Shown here: positions 9,856-18,751 of the stretch, piece by piece
Position numbering within the stretch: the first letter of the stretch is position 1
Layout: each line of letters opens with the position of its first letter
Assembly (NCBI RefSeq): GCF_023702715.1
Contig: NZ_CP098480.1
Span: 3,534,001-3,598,000, forward strand
Length of the DNA stretch: 64,000 nt
Direction: 5' to 3'
DNA from: Acinetobacter sp. C32I
GTDB taxonomy: Bacteria > Pseudomonadota > Gammaproteobacteria > Pseudomonadales > Moraxellaceae
Made by a program: the position numbers and the translations under genes
The notes under the pieces: generated by a model
What the model was told of the DNA's origin: nothing
The model's database searches: none
What the model saw: the letters and a program-made list of their open reading frames with translations, nothing else

Positions 9856-9884
9856 TGGATAAGTTTCGACTTATCCATATCTTT
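9856..9884 (+). terminator. Stem-loop with UUCG tetraloop after the metzincin-like gene
   Basis: Perfect 9-bp stem TGGATAAGT (9856-9864) and ACTTATCCA (9869-9877) around TTCG, followed by a short T-rich stretch. Confidence 0.65.
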
Positions 9885-10028
9885 AAAAAGAATCAAACAA
9901 CTTAAAAAGATCAAAGTAAACATGCATTTTCTGACATTCCGTCATTAATTCTCAACATGCCTTATACAGAATTCAGCGAAAAACACGATCAATATAGAGA
10001 TATAACATTGATGATAAAAGAGTAAATA

Positions 10029-10601
10029 ATGATGAAAACAGTGGGTAACGATCTAATTCGCAATCAGCTACATGCTGATCGTAAATGGTATCTGCTCTTA
10101 GGCGTATTGTTGGTCGTTTTTGGCTTAGTTCTTTTGGCTGCCTTACCATTTGCTACATTATCTGCGGTATTGCTGTTTGGTGTGCTGATGATGTTGGGCG
10201 GTATTTTGCATTTTGTCGCTGCATTTATGGTGTTTAAAGGCGGCACGCGTTGGCTGTGGGCCTTGTTTGGTGTGTTGTATCTGGCAGCGGGTTACTTTGC
10301 TTTTACCACACCTGTGATTACCGCGGTGGTACTCACCAGTTTCTTGGCGATTGCCTTAATTATTGCGGGGATTATCCGTACTGTGAACGCCTTTATCCTT
10401 AGACCAATTTCAGGCTGGGGATGGGTGCTGTTTTCAGGCATATTAACTCTATTAACCGGGATTCTGATCTTGTCATCACCTGATTCACCGTTCTGGGTAC
10501 TGGGGATGTTCCTTGCGATTGATATTTTGTTCCAAGGCATTAATTACCTGACTTTTGCTGGTGCAATTAAGCAGTTACCACATAGCTCAACCACGGTTTA
10601 A
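10029..10601 (+). CDS. HdeD-like acid-resistance membrane protein (DUF308)
   Basis: A 190-residue inner-membrane protein with six predicted transmembrane helices arranged as repeated DUF308 pairs (LLGVLLVVFGLVLLAALPF, then AVLLFGVLMMLGGILHF). The pattern of helix pairs and length match HdeD, which in E. coli aids acid resistance at high cell density. The role here is by family only. Two adjacent ATGs (10029, 10032) could each serve. It is monocistronic between two hairpins. Confidence 0.85.
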   Translation: MMKTVGNDLIRNQLHADRKWYLLLGVLLVVFGLVLLAALPFATLSAVLLFGVLMMLGGILHFVAAFMVFKGGTRWLWALFGVLYLAAGYFAFTTPVITAVVLTSFLAIALIIAGIIRTVNAFILRPISGWGWVLFSGILTLLTGILILSSPDSPFWVLGMFLAIDILFQGINYLTFAGAIKQLPHSSTTV

Positions 10602-10618
10602 ACGATCAAGTTAAAACT

Positions 10619-10648
10619 AAGAGCATGTAATACACATGCTCTTTTTGT
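10619..10648 (+). terminator. Intrinsic terminator after hdeD-like gene
   Basis: Perfect 10-bp stem AAGAGCATGT (10619-10628) and ACATGCTCTT (10634-10643), 5-nt loop, T run TTTTTGTTTTTG. Confidence 0.9.
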
Positions 10649-10719
10649 TTTTGTAGTCGGAAATATTTCAATGGCTTGAGTCTGTTAAAATAGCATTTCG
10701 CTTTTAATTGACCGATTGT

Positions 10720-12699
10720 ATGACGCTTGCCAAGCTAATTGATGAACTGAATCCACAACAAAAACAAGCAGCCACAACGACAGCACAAAATTGTCTGGTC
10801 TTGGCTGGAGCGGGTTGTGGTAAAACCAAAACCATCGTGACCAGAGCAGCATACTTAATTGATCAAGGTTTAGCTGCACAACAAATTCAGATTTTGACCT
10901 TTACCCGTCGAGCCGCCAGTGAAATCGTGACGCGGGTGGAACAGCATATGGGCACACAGGCGAAGGGCCTACGCGCATCAACCTTCCATACGTTTTGTAT
11001 GTATTTATTGCGCCGTAATCCACGGGCTTTTGGCCTGAGCCAGTTCAGTATTATTGATCGTGATGATCAATTGCTGATGTTTCGTCTGTTACGTGGTAAA
11101 GATAAAGGCAATGTGTTGCCAAAGGCTGCAGAGCTATGCGATCTGTATTCCTATGCACGGAATACTAAAACTAAACTCTCAGATGCTTTGGTTGAGCAGT
11201 TACCGCAAGCGCTTGAGTACAAAGCCCAAATTACTGAGCTGATGAAAGCCTATGAGCAGCGTAAGCAGGAGCGAAATTTTCTGGATTATGATGACATCTT
11301 GGCCATCGTCGCAGTGCATTTGCAGAACTCTCCTGAGTTGGTGAAATGGGTCACTGGTTTTTGCTCAGCCTTACTGGTCGATGAAATGCAGGATACTAAT
11401 CCACTGCAATGGGCGTTATTGCAGCCATTGGTGGGCAAGGTCAAACTGTTTTGCGTAGGGGATGATGCACAATCTATTTATGGCTTCCGTGGCGCCGATT
11501 TTGAAAATATTCATCATTTTAAAGAACGTGTACCCGATGCCGAAGTGCTGACTTTGGAAATGAATTATCGTTCCACTCAGGGTATTTTAGATTTATCCAA
11601 CTGGTTACTCGAGCAAAGCCAAATTGAATATGACAAGCATCTACAGGCCTATCGAGGCAAAGGGTTAAAGCCACAACTGCATATCCTGAGCAATGAGTTT
11701 GAAGAAGCCAATTGGATTATTCAGGACTTGAATCGTCGTCATAGGCAAGGTGCGGCTTGGGCAGAACACATGGTGTTGCTGCGCTCAGGTTTTAGTGGGC
11801 GTTATTTGGAAGGTGCTTTGATTGCCGCCAATATTCCCTATCGATTTATCGGTGGAGTCAAACTGCTTGAATCGGCACATGTCAAAGACGTACTCAGTTT
11901 GCTGCGAGTCAGCGTTAATCCGCAGGATGACTTAGCCTGGATGCGTTTCCTGACGCTTTGGGATGGTGTGGGTGATGTGGGTGCCAGTAAATTGGCGCAA
12001 GAACTGATTCAACTGCCTGATATCGAAGCCCGTTGCCAGCGATTAGAGCGCCATGGCAAAGTCCCGCAACAAGCGATTTTAATTTTGATGCAACTGGATG
12101 TGTTGCAGCAGCATGTCGAAGCTTGTATTGGTCTGGCACTGGATGCATTGAATGAACAGCTGGAAAATAATTATAAAACCAAAGATTGGTCACGCCGTGT
12201 CAAAGACTTTGATTTGGTCAAGCAATTGGCACGTAAACACAGCGCGCTTGGGGAGTTCTTAGAGGAATATGTACTGGATCCGATTTCAGTGTCAGAAATT
12301 GATAAAACCCCAGATCAAGATTTAGTGACCTTGATTACCATTCACTCCGCCAAAGGGGCAGAACAAAAAGTCTGTTATGTCCCACATGTTTCTCCGAATC
12401 AATATCCACATGCCCGTGCACAAGGTGATTTTGATGATGTCGAAGAAGAACGCCGTGTGCTGTATGTGGCCTTAACCCGTGCCGAAGATGAATTGATTTT
12501 GACCAAACAGAATTTAAATTTATGGTCACAGGATCAATATGACGAGCTAGGAAGAAAGATCGAAAGTTACTTCCTCAATGATTTACCTCAACATTTAGTT
12601 GATGTTCAGATTCATCGAGATGTTCCACGTGGCTATGGCCAAAGCAGTCGTTCTCGTACCACTGCAATCAATTTAGGTTTTGGCATTGATTTCGATTAA
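10720..12699 (+). CDS. UvrD/Rep-type superfamily 1 DNA helicase
   Basis: A 659-residue ATP-dependent helicase. Motifs in order: Q-motif LNPQQKQAA, Walker A AGAGCGKTKT, motif Ia LTFTRRAASE, Walker B LLVDEMQDTNPLQW, motif III GDDAQSIYGFRGA, motif IV MNYRST, motif V TIHSAKGAE and motif VI LYVALTRAEDEL. This is a UvrD/Rep/PcrA family translocase. At 659 residues it is close to Rep length, but sequence alone does not decide whether it is the Rep orthologue or a paralogue. Walker A has Cys where Ser is usual (GCGKT). The frame opens with TTG at 10708; ATG at 10720 is chosen, though neither has a strong ribosome site. Confidence 0.9.
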   Translation: MTLAKLIDELNPQQKQAATTTAQNCLVLAGAGCGKTKTIVTRAAYLIDQGLAAQQIQILTFTRRAASEIVTRVEQHMGTQAKGLRASTFHTFCMYLLRRNPRAFGLSQFSIIDRDDQLLMFRLLRGKDKGNVLPKAAELCDLYSYARNTKTKLSDALVEQLPQALEYKAQITELMKAYEQRKQERNFLDYDDILAIVAVHLQNSPELVKWVTGFCSALLVDEMQDTNPLQWALLQPLVGKVKLFCVGDDAQSIYGFRGADFENIHHFKERVPDAEVLTLEMNYRSTQGILDLSNWLLEQSQIEYDKHLQAYRGKGLKPQLHILSNEFEEANWIIQDLNRRHRQGAAWAEHMVLLRSGFSGRYLEGALIAANIPYRFIGGVKLLESAHVKDVLSLLRVSVNPQDDLAWMRFLTLWDGVGDVGASKLAQELIQLPDIEARCQRLERHGKVPQQAILILMQLDVLQQHVEACIGLALDALNEQLENNYKTKDWSRRVKDFDLVKQLARKHSALGEFLEEYVLDPISVSEIDKTPDQDLVTLITIHSAKGAEQKVCYVPHVSPNQYPHARAQGDFDDVEEERRVLYVALTRAEDELILTKQNLNLWSQDQYDELGRKIESYFLNDLPQHLVDVQIHRDVPRGYGQSSRSRTTAINLGFGIDFD

Positions 12700-12721
12700 A
12701 CTAGCGAGATTCAATTTCTTT

Positions 12722-12753
12722 TGATTCATTGATTAAACAATGAATCATCTTTT
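12722..12753 (+). terminator. Intrinsic terminator after the helicase gene
   Basis: Perfect 10-bp stem TGATTCATTG (12722-12731) and CAATGAATCA (12738-12747), 6-nt loop, then TCTTTT. It contains the upstream ATG at 12740 of the next frame, supporting the later start at 12764. Confidence 0.75.
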
Positions 12754-12763
12754 AGGTTTTAGC

Positions 12764-13009
12764 ATGAAAATTTTAGTTCGTAATTTAGACCGTAATGTGA
12801 CTGATGCGGAAATTCTCGACTTATTCAAAGCATATGGAAAAGTTGAGTCTTGTGTCGTGGTCAAAGACGAAGCAACGGGGAAATCGAAAGGTTTCGGTTT
12901 TGTTGAAATGCCAAATCCACGTGAAGCGATTAAAGCGATCAAAGGTTTAAACACTTTAAAAGTAAAAAGCCAAGGCATTCGTGTCAAAGCTGCGGATGAC
13001 AAAGCTTAA
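12764..13009 (+). CDS. Small single-RRM RNA-binding protein
   Basis: An 81-residue protein made of one RNA recognition motif: RNP2 is ILVRNL near the N terminus and RNP1 is KGFGFVEM; the intervening ILDLFKAYGKVES helix is canonical. Small RRM proteins of this kind are known in cyanobacteria and many proteobacteria as RNA-binding proteins of little-known role. The start at 12764 matches the family; the ATG at 12740 lies in a terminator hairpin. The ASCH gene begins 6 bp after its stop, so the two are probably one transcript. Confidence 0.9.
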   Translation: MKILVRNLDRNVTDAEILDLFKAYGKVESCVVVKDEATGKSKGFGFVEMPNPREAIKAIKGLNTLKVKSQGIRVKAADDKA

Positions 13010-13015
13010 TTATCA

Positions 13016-13378
13016 ATGTTAAAGCAATATACGGCTTTATCGATTGTTGCTCCGAGTGCTGAGCGGATTGTACAAGGGCTTAAAACCCTTGAGATTCGCT
13101 CATGGCAACCCGAAATGTTGCCACTAAAAGATGTGGTGATTGTCGAGAATCAAAACTTTCTTTTGAATGATGGGGATGAAGAATCGGGATGGGTTGTGGC
13201 TGTGGTCGATATCGAAGCCGTACATGCTTGGCGAGCGGATGAAGTTGAAGCCGCTTGTGCATCGGTTTGGATTGAAGGCTATTTGGCTTGGGTCATTCGC
13301 AATATTCGTCCGATTGATCCACCGATTCAAGTCATGGCCAAGCGAAAACTCTATCTGCTTGAGTTGGACATTGGGTAG
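13016..13378 (+). CDS. ASCH domain protein
   Basis: A 120-residue protein whose N terminus LSIVAPSAERIVQGLKTLEI followed by RSW is the ASCH signature (PUA-like fold with the G-x-K-T-x-E-x-R core). ASCH proteins bind RNA or act on modified nucleosides; E. coli YqfB, a smaller one, hydrolyses N4-acetylcytidine. The Lys, Thr and Glu of the motif are present, so nucleoside or RNA chemistry is possible but unproven. The start lies 6 bp after the RRM gene. Confidence 0.85.
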   Translation: MLKQYTALSIVAPSAERIVQGLKTLEIRSWQPEMLPLKDVVIVENQNFLLNDGDEESGWVVAVVDIEAVHAWRADEVEAACASVWIEGYLAWVIRNIRPIDPPIQVMAKRKLYLLELDIG

Positions 13379-13389
13379 CTTATCTACCG

Positions 13390-13734
13390 TTATTTCCCCC
13401 AAGTTGAACCCCAACCCTGACAAGGGTTAGAAAAATAAGTATAAATATTGATGATTTCTTGCTGATCTAAAAGCCCATTATGGTTGAGATCCAACGCTTT
13501 GAATATTTTGATTCGATTCGGATCGATTGTAAGACGCTGTTTTTGCCAAGCAACGGGTTGGTCTTGTAGCTGGATCAGCTTTTTCCATTCATTTTGATCA
13601 ATCATTTGATCTCGGTTGAGATCGTAATTGGCATAGAGCTTTTCCCAGTCTAAACCGGCAGGTTCGCAGCTATAAGCGATGGGAATGACCATACAGCATA
13701 TTAAGCTCAGTATGGCTTGTTGAATATGACGCAT
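13390..13734 (-). CDS. Secreted EF-hand protein
   Basis: A 114-residue protein with an N-terminal signal peptide (hydrophobic run ILSLICCMVIPIAYS) and two EF-hand calcium loops: DLNRDQMIDQNEW near residue 40 and DLNHNGLLDQQEI near residue 85. Acidic residues at loop positions 1, 3, 5 and 12 are kept (Asp/Asn/Asp/Glu). It is probably a periplasmic calcium-binding protein of unknown role. The frame can start at TTG 13746, but the ATG at 13734 gives a better signal peptide. Convergent with the ASCH gene, 11 bp apart. Confidence 0.8.
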   Translation of the reverse strand: MRHIQQAILSLICCMVIPIAYSCEPAGLDWEKLYANYDLNRDQMIDQNEWKKLIQLQDQPVAWQKQRLTIDPNRIKIFKALDLNHNGLLDQQEIINIYTYFSNPCQGWGSTWGK

Positions 13735-13818
13735 GGCTAGGCTCAAAAGATATTGATTTTATCATTAAAGCATTTAATCTTAAGCTATCCAAGCGAAAGG
13801 ATCTTGAAGGAAAATATT

Positions 13819-14322
13819 ATGTCTCGTGTTGCTCGTTATCATGCTGATCGCACCAATCAAAAACTGTATTTTGCTCGTCTCGCATGTCAACAAGCGGAGC
13901 AAACTGAACATATTCAGCAGGCACAGGCTTATCGTGAAGCAGCAGTGTTTCATTTACACGGCGCAATTTTAGCTTTCTTACAGGAATTGGTCCGTTATTA
14001 CCGTCTCAATGATTTACAGCCGACCTTTAAGTCGATTGAAGAACATATGGCAGATAAAGGACAGGTTTCACCTGAGGTTTTAGTTTTGCAGCAATTGGCT
14101 AAAGATGGTTTTGTGGCTGAGTTAAAGCGTGCATACCGTATGTGTCAATATGCCCCTGAGCCAACAGCACCAGAACCTGAAAATGAAACTTCTTCAAACC
14201 TGATTATTAAAGTGACACAAAGTCCGCAGGCGTGGTTGCCCGATGCCAAAATTCTACGTGAATGGCACCGTGAGTTAAGTCATTTAATTGATGGTTTTCG
14301 TAATGAAATGGTGGAGTTCTAA
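13819..14322 (+). CDS. DUF6586-like conserved protein
   Basis: A 167-residue, mainly helical soluble protein with the N-terminal signature RTNQKLYFARLA that I recall from a Pseudomonas family found next to topA (DUF6586). GAAGGA stands before the ATG at 13819, whereas the upstream start at 13753 has no ribosome site. The function is unknown. The family name is from memory, so moderate confidence; that it is a conserved real gene is well supported by start context and by the next gene, also of a family seen beside it. Confidence 0.75.
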   Translation: MSRVARYHADRTNQKLYFARLACQQAEQTEHIQQAQAYREAAVFHLHGAILAFLQELVRYYRLNDLQPTFKSIEEHMADKGQVSPEVLVLQQLAKDGFVAELKRAYRMCQYAPEPTAPEPENETSSNLIIKVTQSPQAWLPDAKILREWHRELSHLIDGFRNEMVEF

Positions 14323-14425
14323 GTCAAATCTTAGAGATGACTTGAAATCTTTGCCAACAGTACTTATATAAATAAGACGTGAGCGCAAAATACTTTGCCA
14401 CCATGTTGAAGCATGGAGAAAATTT

Positions 14426-14707
14426 ATGTCAATGCAACAGTTAAAAGAATTATTTGGTAATCAAGAAGCCGTTCTTGAATTGGTTCAACTCGAAGGTGGT
14501 GAGCTTGCTTTGCGCAATGCGGGTTCTGAAGAACATGAGCCTTTAGTCAAGATTCAGTTTAGTGACGAAGTAAAAGCAATTCTGGGCGATCAGACCCCAA
14601 CGGTTGCACAGCACATGATTCAGGCAGCTTTGTTTGGTCTGTTAGAAAAACAGATGAACCAGTGGCAGGCGGAAGTGATGGATGAACAGCCAACCCATTT
14701 GAGCTGA
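14426..14707 (+). CDS. Conserved hypothetical protein of the topA neighbourhood
   Basis: A 93-residue acidic protein. FGNQEAVLELVQLEGGELAL and the end VMDEQPTHLS resemble a small Pseudomonas protein also encoded near topA, going by memory. Its function is unknown; there are no membrane segments, signal or metal sites. It lies 103 bp after the DUF6586-like gene, on the same strand, and ends at a strong terminator, so it is the last gene of that unit. Confidence 0.75.
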   Translation: MSMQQLKELFGNQEAVLELVQLEGGELALRNAGSEEHEPLVKIQFSDEVKAILGDQTPTVAQHMIQAALFGLLEKQMNQWQAEVMDEQPTHLS

Positions 14708-14717
14708 TCTCAAAAAG

Positions 14718-14748
14718 AAAAAAGCGTACTTAAAGTACGCTTTTTTTT
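14718..14748 (+). terminator. Strong terminator between two convergent genes
   Basis: Stem AAAAGCGTACT and AGTACGCTTTT with loop TAA (14731-14733 region) and eight Ts. The A-rich left side makes it usable on the minus strand for the antiporter gene too. Confidence 0.93.
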
Positions 14749-14764
14749 GTGCTTTCCGAAGCTG

Positions 14765-16480
14765 TTAATGGGCTTCAGACTGATGCGCCAACTCGATTTG
14801 GTTCAGGATATGATGACTCATATTCTTCGCCATTTCTTCTTTGGCATAGAACACCTCACCAATATTTTCTTCACGAATTACCACGGCTTCTTCTTTACTT
14901 TCTGCACAGATCAAGACCTGAATTTCAGGATTGAGCTGTTTGGAAATATCGACTATACGGTGAATATCTAAAATATCCATCGGTGAAATCACCAGTAAAC
15001 GGGCATGTTGAATATGTGCCTGAATCAACACATTCGGTTCAGTCGCTTCACCGCTGACGGCTGCGATACCTTGAGTACGTAGTTTTTCTACGATTTCACG
15101 ATTTTCTTCAGCAATCACCACTTTGATGTTTTGTTGCATCAGATTTTCACTAATACGACGACCAACGCCACCGTAACCGATAATCACCACCTGATCACGC
15201 AGGTAAGCCTGATCAACCTCATCTGGCAACATGGCCAGTGGGTCACCACTACGTTCTAACATACGCGCCAAATGCGAGCGCTCACGAATCCAGCGTTGTA
15301 CAGGCTCAATCGCAGAGAACACAAATGAGTTGAGGGTAATCGAGAATAATGCACCAGCAAGAATCAGGTTCTGGGCATCAGGTGTGAGTAAGCCTAACGA
15401 TAAGCCGAGTGTCGCTAGGATAAAGGAGAACTCACCGATTTGTGCCAAACTGGCGCCTACGGTTAAGGCGGTATTGATTGGATAACGGAAGAATAGGACT
15501 AAAGCCATTGCCGCGAGTGTTTTGCCGACCATAATAATGGCAACTACGGCTAAAATACGTAATGGTTCTTCAACCAGAATGCTTGGATCAAACAGCATGC
15601 CGACCGAAACAAAGAACAAAATCGAGAAGATTTCACGTAAGGGGAGCGTTTCTTCTTCGGCACGGTGACTAAAATCAGATTCTTTAACCACCATCCCAGC
15701 AAAGAATGCGCCAAGTGCCATTGAAACGCCAAATACGGCATAAGAACCATAGGCAATTGAAACCGCAGCGGCAACAACGGTGAGGGTGAACAGTTCCCGC
15801 GAACCTAAACGTGCCACGAATTGCATAATCATTGGTACTAAGCGTTTACCAATAATCAGCATAAAGGCGATAAAGCCAGTGACTTTGAGCAGGGTAATGC
15901 CAATGGTGATCCAGATACTTTGTGAAGTATCCGTCCCTGGCAGTGCTTGACCACCGAGTAAGACGGCTGTTGCAGGTAGAAGGACCAAGGCCAAGACCAT
16001 GACCAGATCTTCAACCAAGAGCCAGCCGACTGCAATTTTTCCGTTAACGGAATCAAGTAAACCGCGATCACCCAATGCCTTGAGCAACACAACGGTACTG
16101 GCACAAGATAAGCTTAGGCCGAAGATCAGTGCTGCACCGAAGCTCCAGCCCCAAAACATAGAAACGGCGATGCCGAGTAAAGTCGCGACTGCAATCTGCA
16201 AAATTGCACCTGGGAGTGCGATACGGCGTACTTGCAGTAAATCTTTAAGCGAAAAATGCATCCCCACACCAAACATGAGGAACATCACCCCGAGTTCGGC
16301 TAACTGATTGGCAAGTTGAATATCGCCGACCACACCAGGCGTATTTGGACTAATAATAATGCCGGCAACGAGATAACCAATTAAAGGAGGTAAGCGTAAA
16401 CGAGCTGCGATATAGCCAAAAATAAGGGCCATACCAAAACCGACAGCAAGTAATATAATTAAATCAACATCATGTGGCAT
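14765..16480 (-). CDS. ybaL: YbaL-type CPA2 cation:proton antiporter
   Basis: A 571-residue protein: about 12-13 membrane helices of the Kef/CPA2 antiporter fold (residues 1-400), then a cytoplasmic RCK/TrkA-N domain with the Rossmann motif VVIIGYGGVGRR. The membrane part shows LRLPPLIGYLVAGI and ELGVMFLMFGVGMHF, the usual CPA2 signatures. The order and lack of a KefF-like partner match E. coli YbaL, a putative K+ efflux antiporter gated by nucleotide binding to RCK. The ion is inferred. It is convergent with the preceding small gene and shares its terminator. Confidence 0.9.
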   Translation of the reverse strand: MPHDVDLIILLAVGFGMALIFGYIAARLRLPPLIGYLVAGIIISPNTPGVVGDIQLANQLAELGVMFLMFGVGMHFSLKDLLQVRRIALPGAILQIAVATLLGIAVSMFWGWSFGAALIFGLSLSCASTVVLLKALGDRGLLDSVNGKIAVGWLLVEDLVMVLALVLLPATAVLLGGQALPGTDTSQSIWITIGITLLKVTGFIAFMLIIGKRLVPMIMQFVARLGSRELFTLTVVAAAVSIAYGSYAVFGVSMALGAFFAGMVVKESDFSHRAEEETLPLREIFSILFFVSVGMLFDPSILVEEPLRILAVVAIIMVGKTLAAMALVLFFRYPINTALTVGASLAQIGEFSFILATLGLSLGLLTPDAQNLILAGALFSITLNSFVFSAIEPVQRWIRERSHLARMLERSGDPLAMLPDEVDQAYLRDQVVIIGYGGVGRRISENLMQQNIKVVIAEENREIVEKLRTQGIAAVSGEATEPNVLIQAHIQHARLLVISPMDILDIHRIVDISKQLNPEIQVLICAESKEEAVVIREENIGEVFYAKEEMAKNMSHHILNQIELAHQSEAH

Positions 16481-16640
16481 TTGAGTTCCTTAATCGTTGC
16501 GGTTAAGGTAGAAATAAATGAGCATAAAGCATGCCAAGAAAACAGCGAATAAAGTGTAACAACTAAAATCGAATTTGTTGATGACAATTTTTTTATTTAT
16601 CAAAAAAAATCATGTAAATTGTAGTTTCTATTTTTTAGGC

Positions 16641-16672
16641 AAAAAAAACGACTTCAAATGAAGCCGTTTTTC
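16641..16672 (-). terminator. Terminator of the rpmB-rpmG operon
   Basis: On the minus strand, AACGGCTTC and GAAGTCGTT pair (one G-U) around a 4-nt loop and are followed by a T run of eight; it lies 15 bp after the rpmG stop. Confidence 0.85.
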
Positions 16673-16686
16673 TTAAAGAACTAAAA

Positions 16687-16842
16687 TTATTTAATTTTAG
16701 CTTCTTTGAAAATTACGTGTTGACGGATTTTTGGATCAAATTTTTTGATTTCCATTTTTTCCGGCATAGTACGTTTGTTCTTAGTAGTGGTATAGAAGTA
16801 ACCAGTACCAGCTGTAGAAACGAGGCGAATCTTATCACGCAT
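16687..16842 (-). CDS. rpmG: 50S ribosomal protein L33
   Basis: A 51-residue protein read directly from the minus strand: [20 protein letters not shown], then [20 protein letters not shown] and a short tail. This is the standard bacterial L33 without the CxxC zinc motifs (the zinc-free form). It lies 12 bp downstream of rpmB in the conserved rpmB-rpmG pair and ends at a strong terminator. Its length is typical. Confidence 0.96.
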   Translation of the reverse strand: MRDKIRLVSTAGTGYFYTTTKNKRTMPEKMEIKKFDPKIRQHVIFKEAKIK

Positions 16843-16854
16843 TGTTCAGACTCC

Positions 16855-17091
16855 TTAGATCTTTTGACCTTGAGCACGGAGATCAGCAACAACTTTCTCG
16901 ATACCCAATTTATCAATAATACGCATACCTTTAGTGGTTAGACGAAGACGTACAAAACGCTTTTCGCTTTCTAACCAAAAACGGTGGTGGTGCAGGTTCG
17001 GCTCGAACCGGCGTTTGGTTTTGTTGTTTGCGTGCGATACGTTGTTACCAACGATAGGACGCTTGCCGGTAACTTGGCAAACCTTAGACAT
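16855..17091 (-). CDS. rpmB: 50S ribosomal protein L28
   Basis: A 78-residue basic protein: [20 protein letters not shown] is the family N terminus, followed by [13 protein letters not shown] and the C-terminal [16 protein letters not shown]. The frame can be extended upstream to 17133, but the ATG at 17091 with GGAG before it is the known L28 start. First gene of the rpmB-rpmG unit. Confidence 0.97.
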   Translation of the reverse strand: MSKVCQVTGKRPIVGNNVSHANNKTKRRFEPNLHHHRFWLESEKRFVRLRLTTKGMRIIDKLGIEKVVADLRAQGQKI

Positions 17092-17208
17092 GGTGAACTC
17101 CATTGCTAGTTTATACAGCACAATTTCGTGCAACTAGCCATTCAAGTAAACGGATGAAATCATTCAAGGGGCGTTTTATACCAAAAATACGATTAAAAGA
17201 CAAGCGAA

Positions 17209-17252
17209 TTTGGTAAAAACAAGGCATGAACTAGTGTGATAGCTCATGCCTT
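17209..17252 (-). terminator. Terminator of the aldehyde dehydrogenase gene
   Basis: Nine-base arms AAGGCATGA (17221-17229) and TCATGCCTT (17244-17252), extended inward by CTA/TAG after one mismatch. On the minus strand a GTTTTT stretch follows. Confidence 0.75.
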
Positions 17253-17259
17253 AACCAGC

Positions 17260-18714
17260 TTAACGAAATAGTGTTTTCAAAAGCAGTTTGTGCGTTGCTT
17301 TATTATACGGCGGAAGGATGAATTTTAAACTGTAAAGTTTCGGGCTAACTGGATTCGACATCATTGAGCGTTCATGCGAGAAGCTAAAGAAGCCTTCTTT
17401 ACCATGATATTTGCCCATACCAGATGCACCAATACCACCAAATGGCAGGTCATCCTGTGCCACATGGGTCAAGGTCTGGTTGATCCCGAAGTGCCCTGAG
17501 TGAGTGCGGCTGGCAACATAGTCTGCACGTGCACTATCAATATCGAAGTAATAGAACGCCAATGGACGTGGGCGGCTATTGATGAATTGCAGCGCATCTT
17601 CAATATGTTCATATTCTAAAATAGGCAAAATTGGACCGAAGATTTCATTACGCATAATCTCCATCTCTGTCGTCACACCTGTTAATAAGGTCGGTGCAAT
17701 CTTACGAACCTCAGTTAAAGACTCATTCTTGGCATTCAGTTCAACAATCGTCGCGCCTTGATCGCGAGCATCTTCCAAATAGCCTTGCAGACGGTTGTAC
17801 TGCTTGTCATTCACAATTGAAGTGTAGTCTTTATTGTCACGCAAAGTCGGATACATGGTGGTCACAAAGTCATTGTAGTGCTTGGTGAACTCTGCTGTTT
17901 TACCTTTAGGCAAGAACATATAGTCAGGTGCAACACAGGTTTGACCTGCATTCCAGAGTTTACCCACGGCTATACGTTGCGCCACATCACGAATGTTCAT
18001 GGCTGAATGAACCAGTGCAGGGGACTTGCCACCTAATTCTAAAATCACAGGGACAAGATTCTCTGCTGCCGCAGCCATCACCGTTTTACCGACAGAGGTT
18101 GAACCTGTGAAAATCATTTTATCGAATGCCAGATGACTGAATGCATCTGAAATAACACCACCGCCGTTTACAACAGCGACCAATTCTTGAGGGAAGGCTT
18201 CAGCTAAGGCATTTTCGAGCACATAACCAAAGTTAGATGATGCACTTGAGATTTTGATCATGGTATGGTTGCCCGCAGCCAAGGCACAGATCAGTGGACC
18301 AACAGAAAGTAATAAAGGATAGTTCCATGGCGCAATCACCCCAATAACACCGAGTGGCTGATATTCTACCCACCCTTTTGCTGGTTGGTGTAACATGCTG
18401 ATATGGCGTTTAGATGGTTTCATCCATTCAGTTAGGTTCTTGCTATAGTATTTAATATGCTCTAGACAAGTCAGAACTTCGCCGATTTTGGTTTCCATTA
18501 CGGCACGATTGCCGTAGTCTTGACTAATTGCGTTAGCAAATTGATCTTGATATTTTACCAAGATATTTTTAAGTCGGGCTAAGCGTTCAATACGTTCTTT
18601 GGCGCTTGGAACAGGATGACGTTGGTAAGCTGCTTTTTGCTGTTCAAGCAAATCATGCAGCCGTTTTACATCAACATGAGGTGTCATAGCGGTTGTTTTT
18701 GTTTGACTGTTCAT
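17260..18714 (-). CDS. Coniferyl-type aldehyde dehydrogenase
   Basis: A 484-residue class 3-like aldehyde dehydrogenase. Visible are GVIGVIAPWNYPL (NAD(P)-binding region), the GSTSVGK nucleotide motif, ILELGGKSP with the general-base Glu, NAGQTCVAPDY with the catalytic Cys, and the C-terminal LPFGGIGASGMGKYHGKEGF. These match coniferyl aldehyde dehydrogenases and long-chain fatty-aldehyde members; the physiological aldehyde is not settled by sequence. No strong Shine-Dalgarno precedes the first ATG; ATG 18687 is an alternative. It is divergent from a TetR gene, with a palindrome between, and is probably controlled by it. Confidence 0.9.
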   Translation of the reverse strand: MNSQTKTTAMTPHVDVKRLHDLLEQQKAAYQRHPVPSAKERIERLARLKNILVKYQDQFANAISQDYGNRAVMETKIGEVLTCLEHIKYYSKNLTEWMKPSKRHISMLHQPAKGWVEYQPLGVIGVIAPWNYPLLLSVGPLICALAAGNHTMIKISSASSNFGYVLENALAEAFPQELVAVVNGGGVISDAFSHLAFDKMIFTGSTSVGKTVMAAAAENLVPVILELGGKSPALVHSAMNIRDVAQRIAVGKLWNAGQTCVAPDYMFLPKGKTAEFTKHYNDFVTTMYPTLRDNKDYTSIVNDKQYNRLQGYLEDARDQGATIVELNAKNESLTEVRKIAPTLLTGVTTEMEIMRNEIFGPILPILEYEHIEDALQFINSRPRPLAFYYFDIDSARADYVASRTHSGHFGINQTLTHVAQDDLPFGGIGASGMGKYHGKEGFFSFSHERSMMSNPVSPKLYSLKFILPPYNKATHKLLLKTLFR

Positions 18715-18751
18715 AGGAGTAGACCAAAAGAAAGCTTATTATTTTTTAATT

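Noticed and set aside
13413..13428. AACCCT/AGGGTT hairpin
   Set aside because: Lies within the EF-hand coding region and has no T run.
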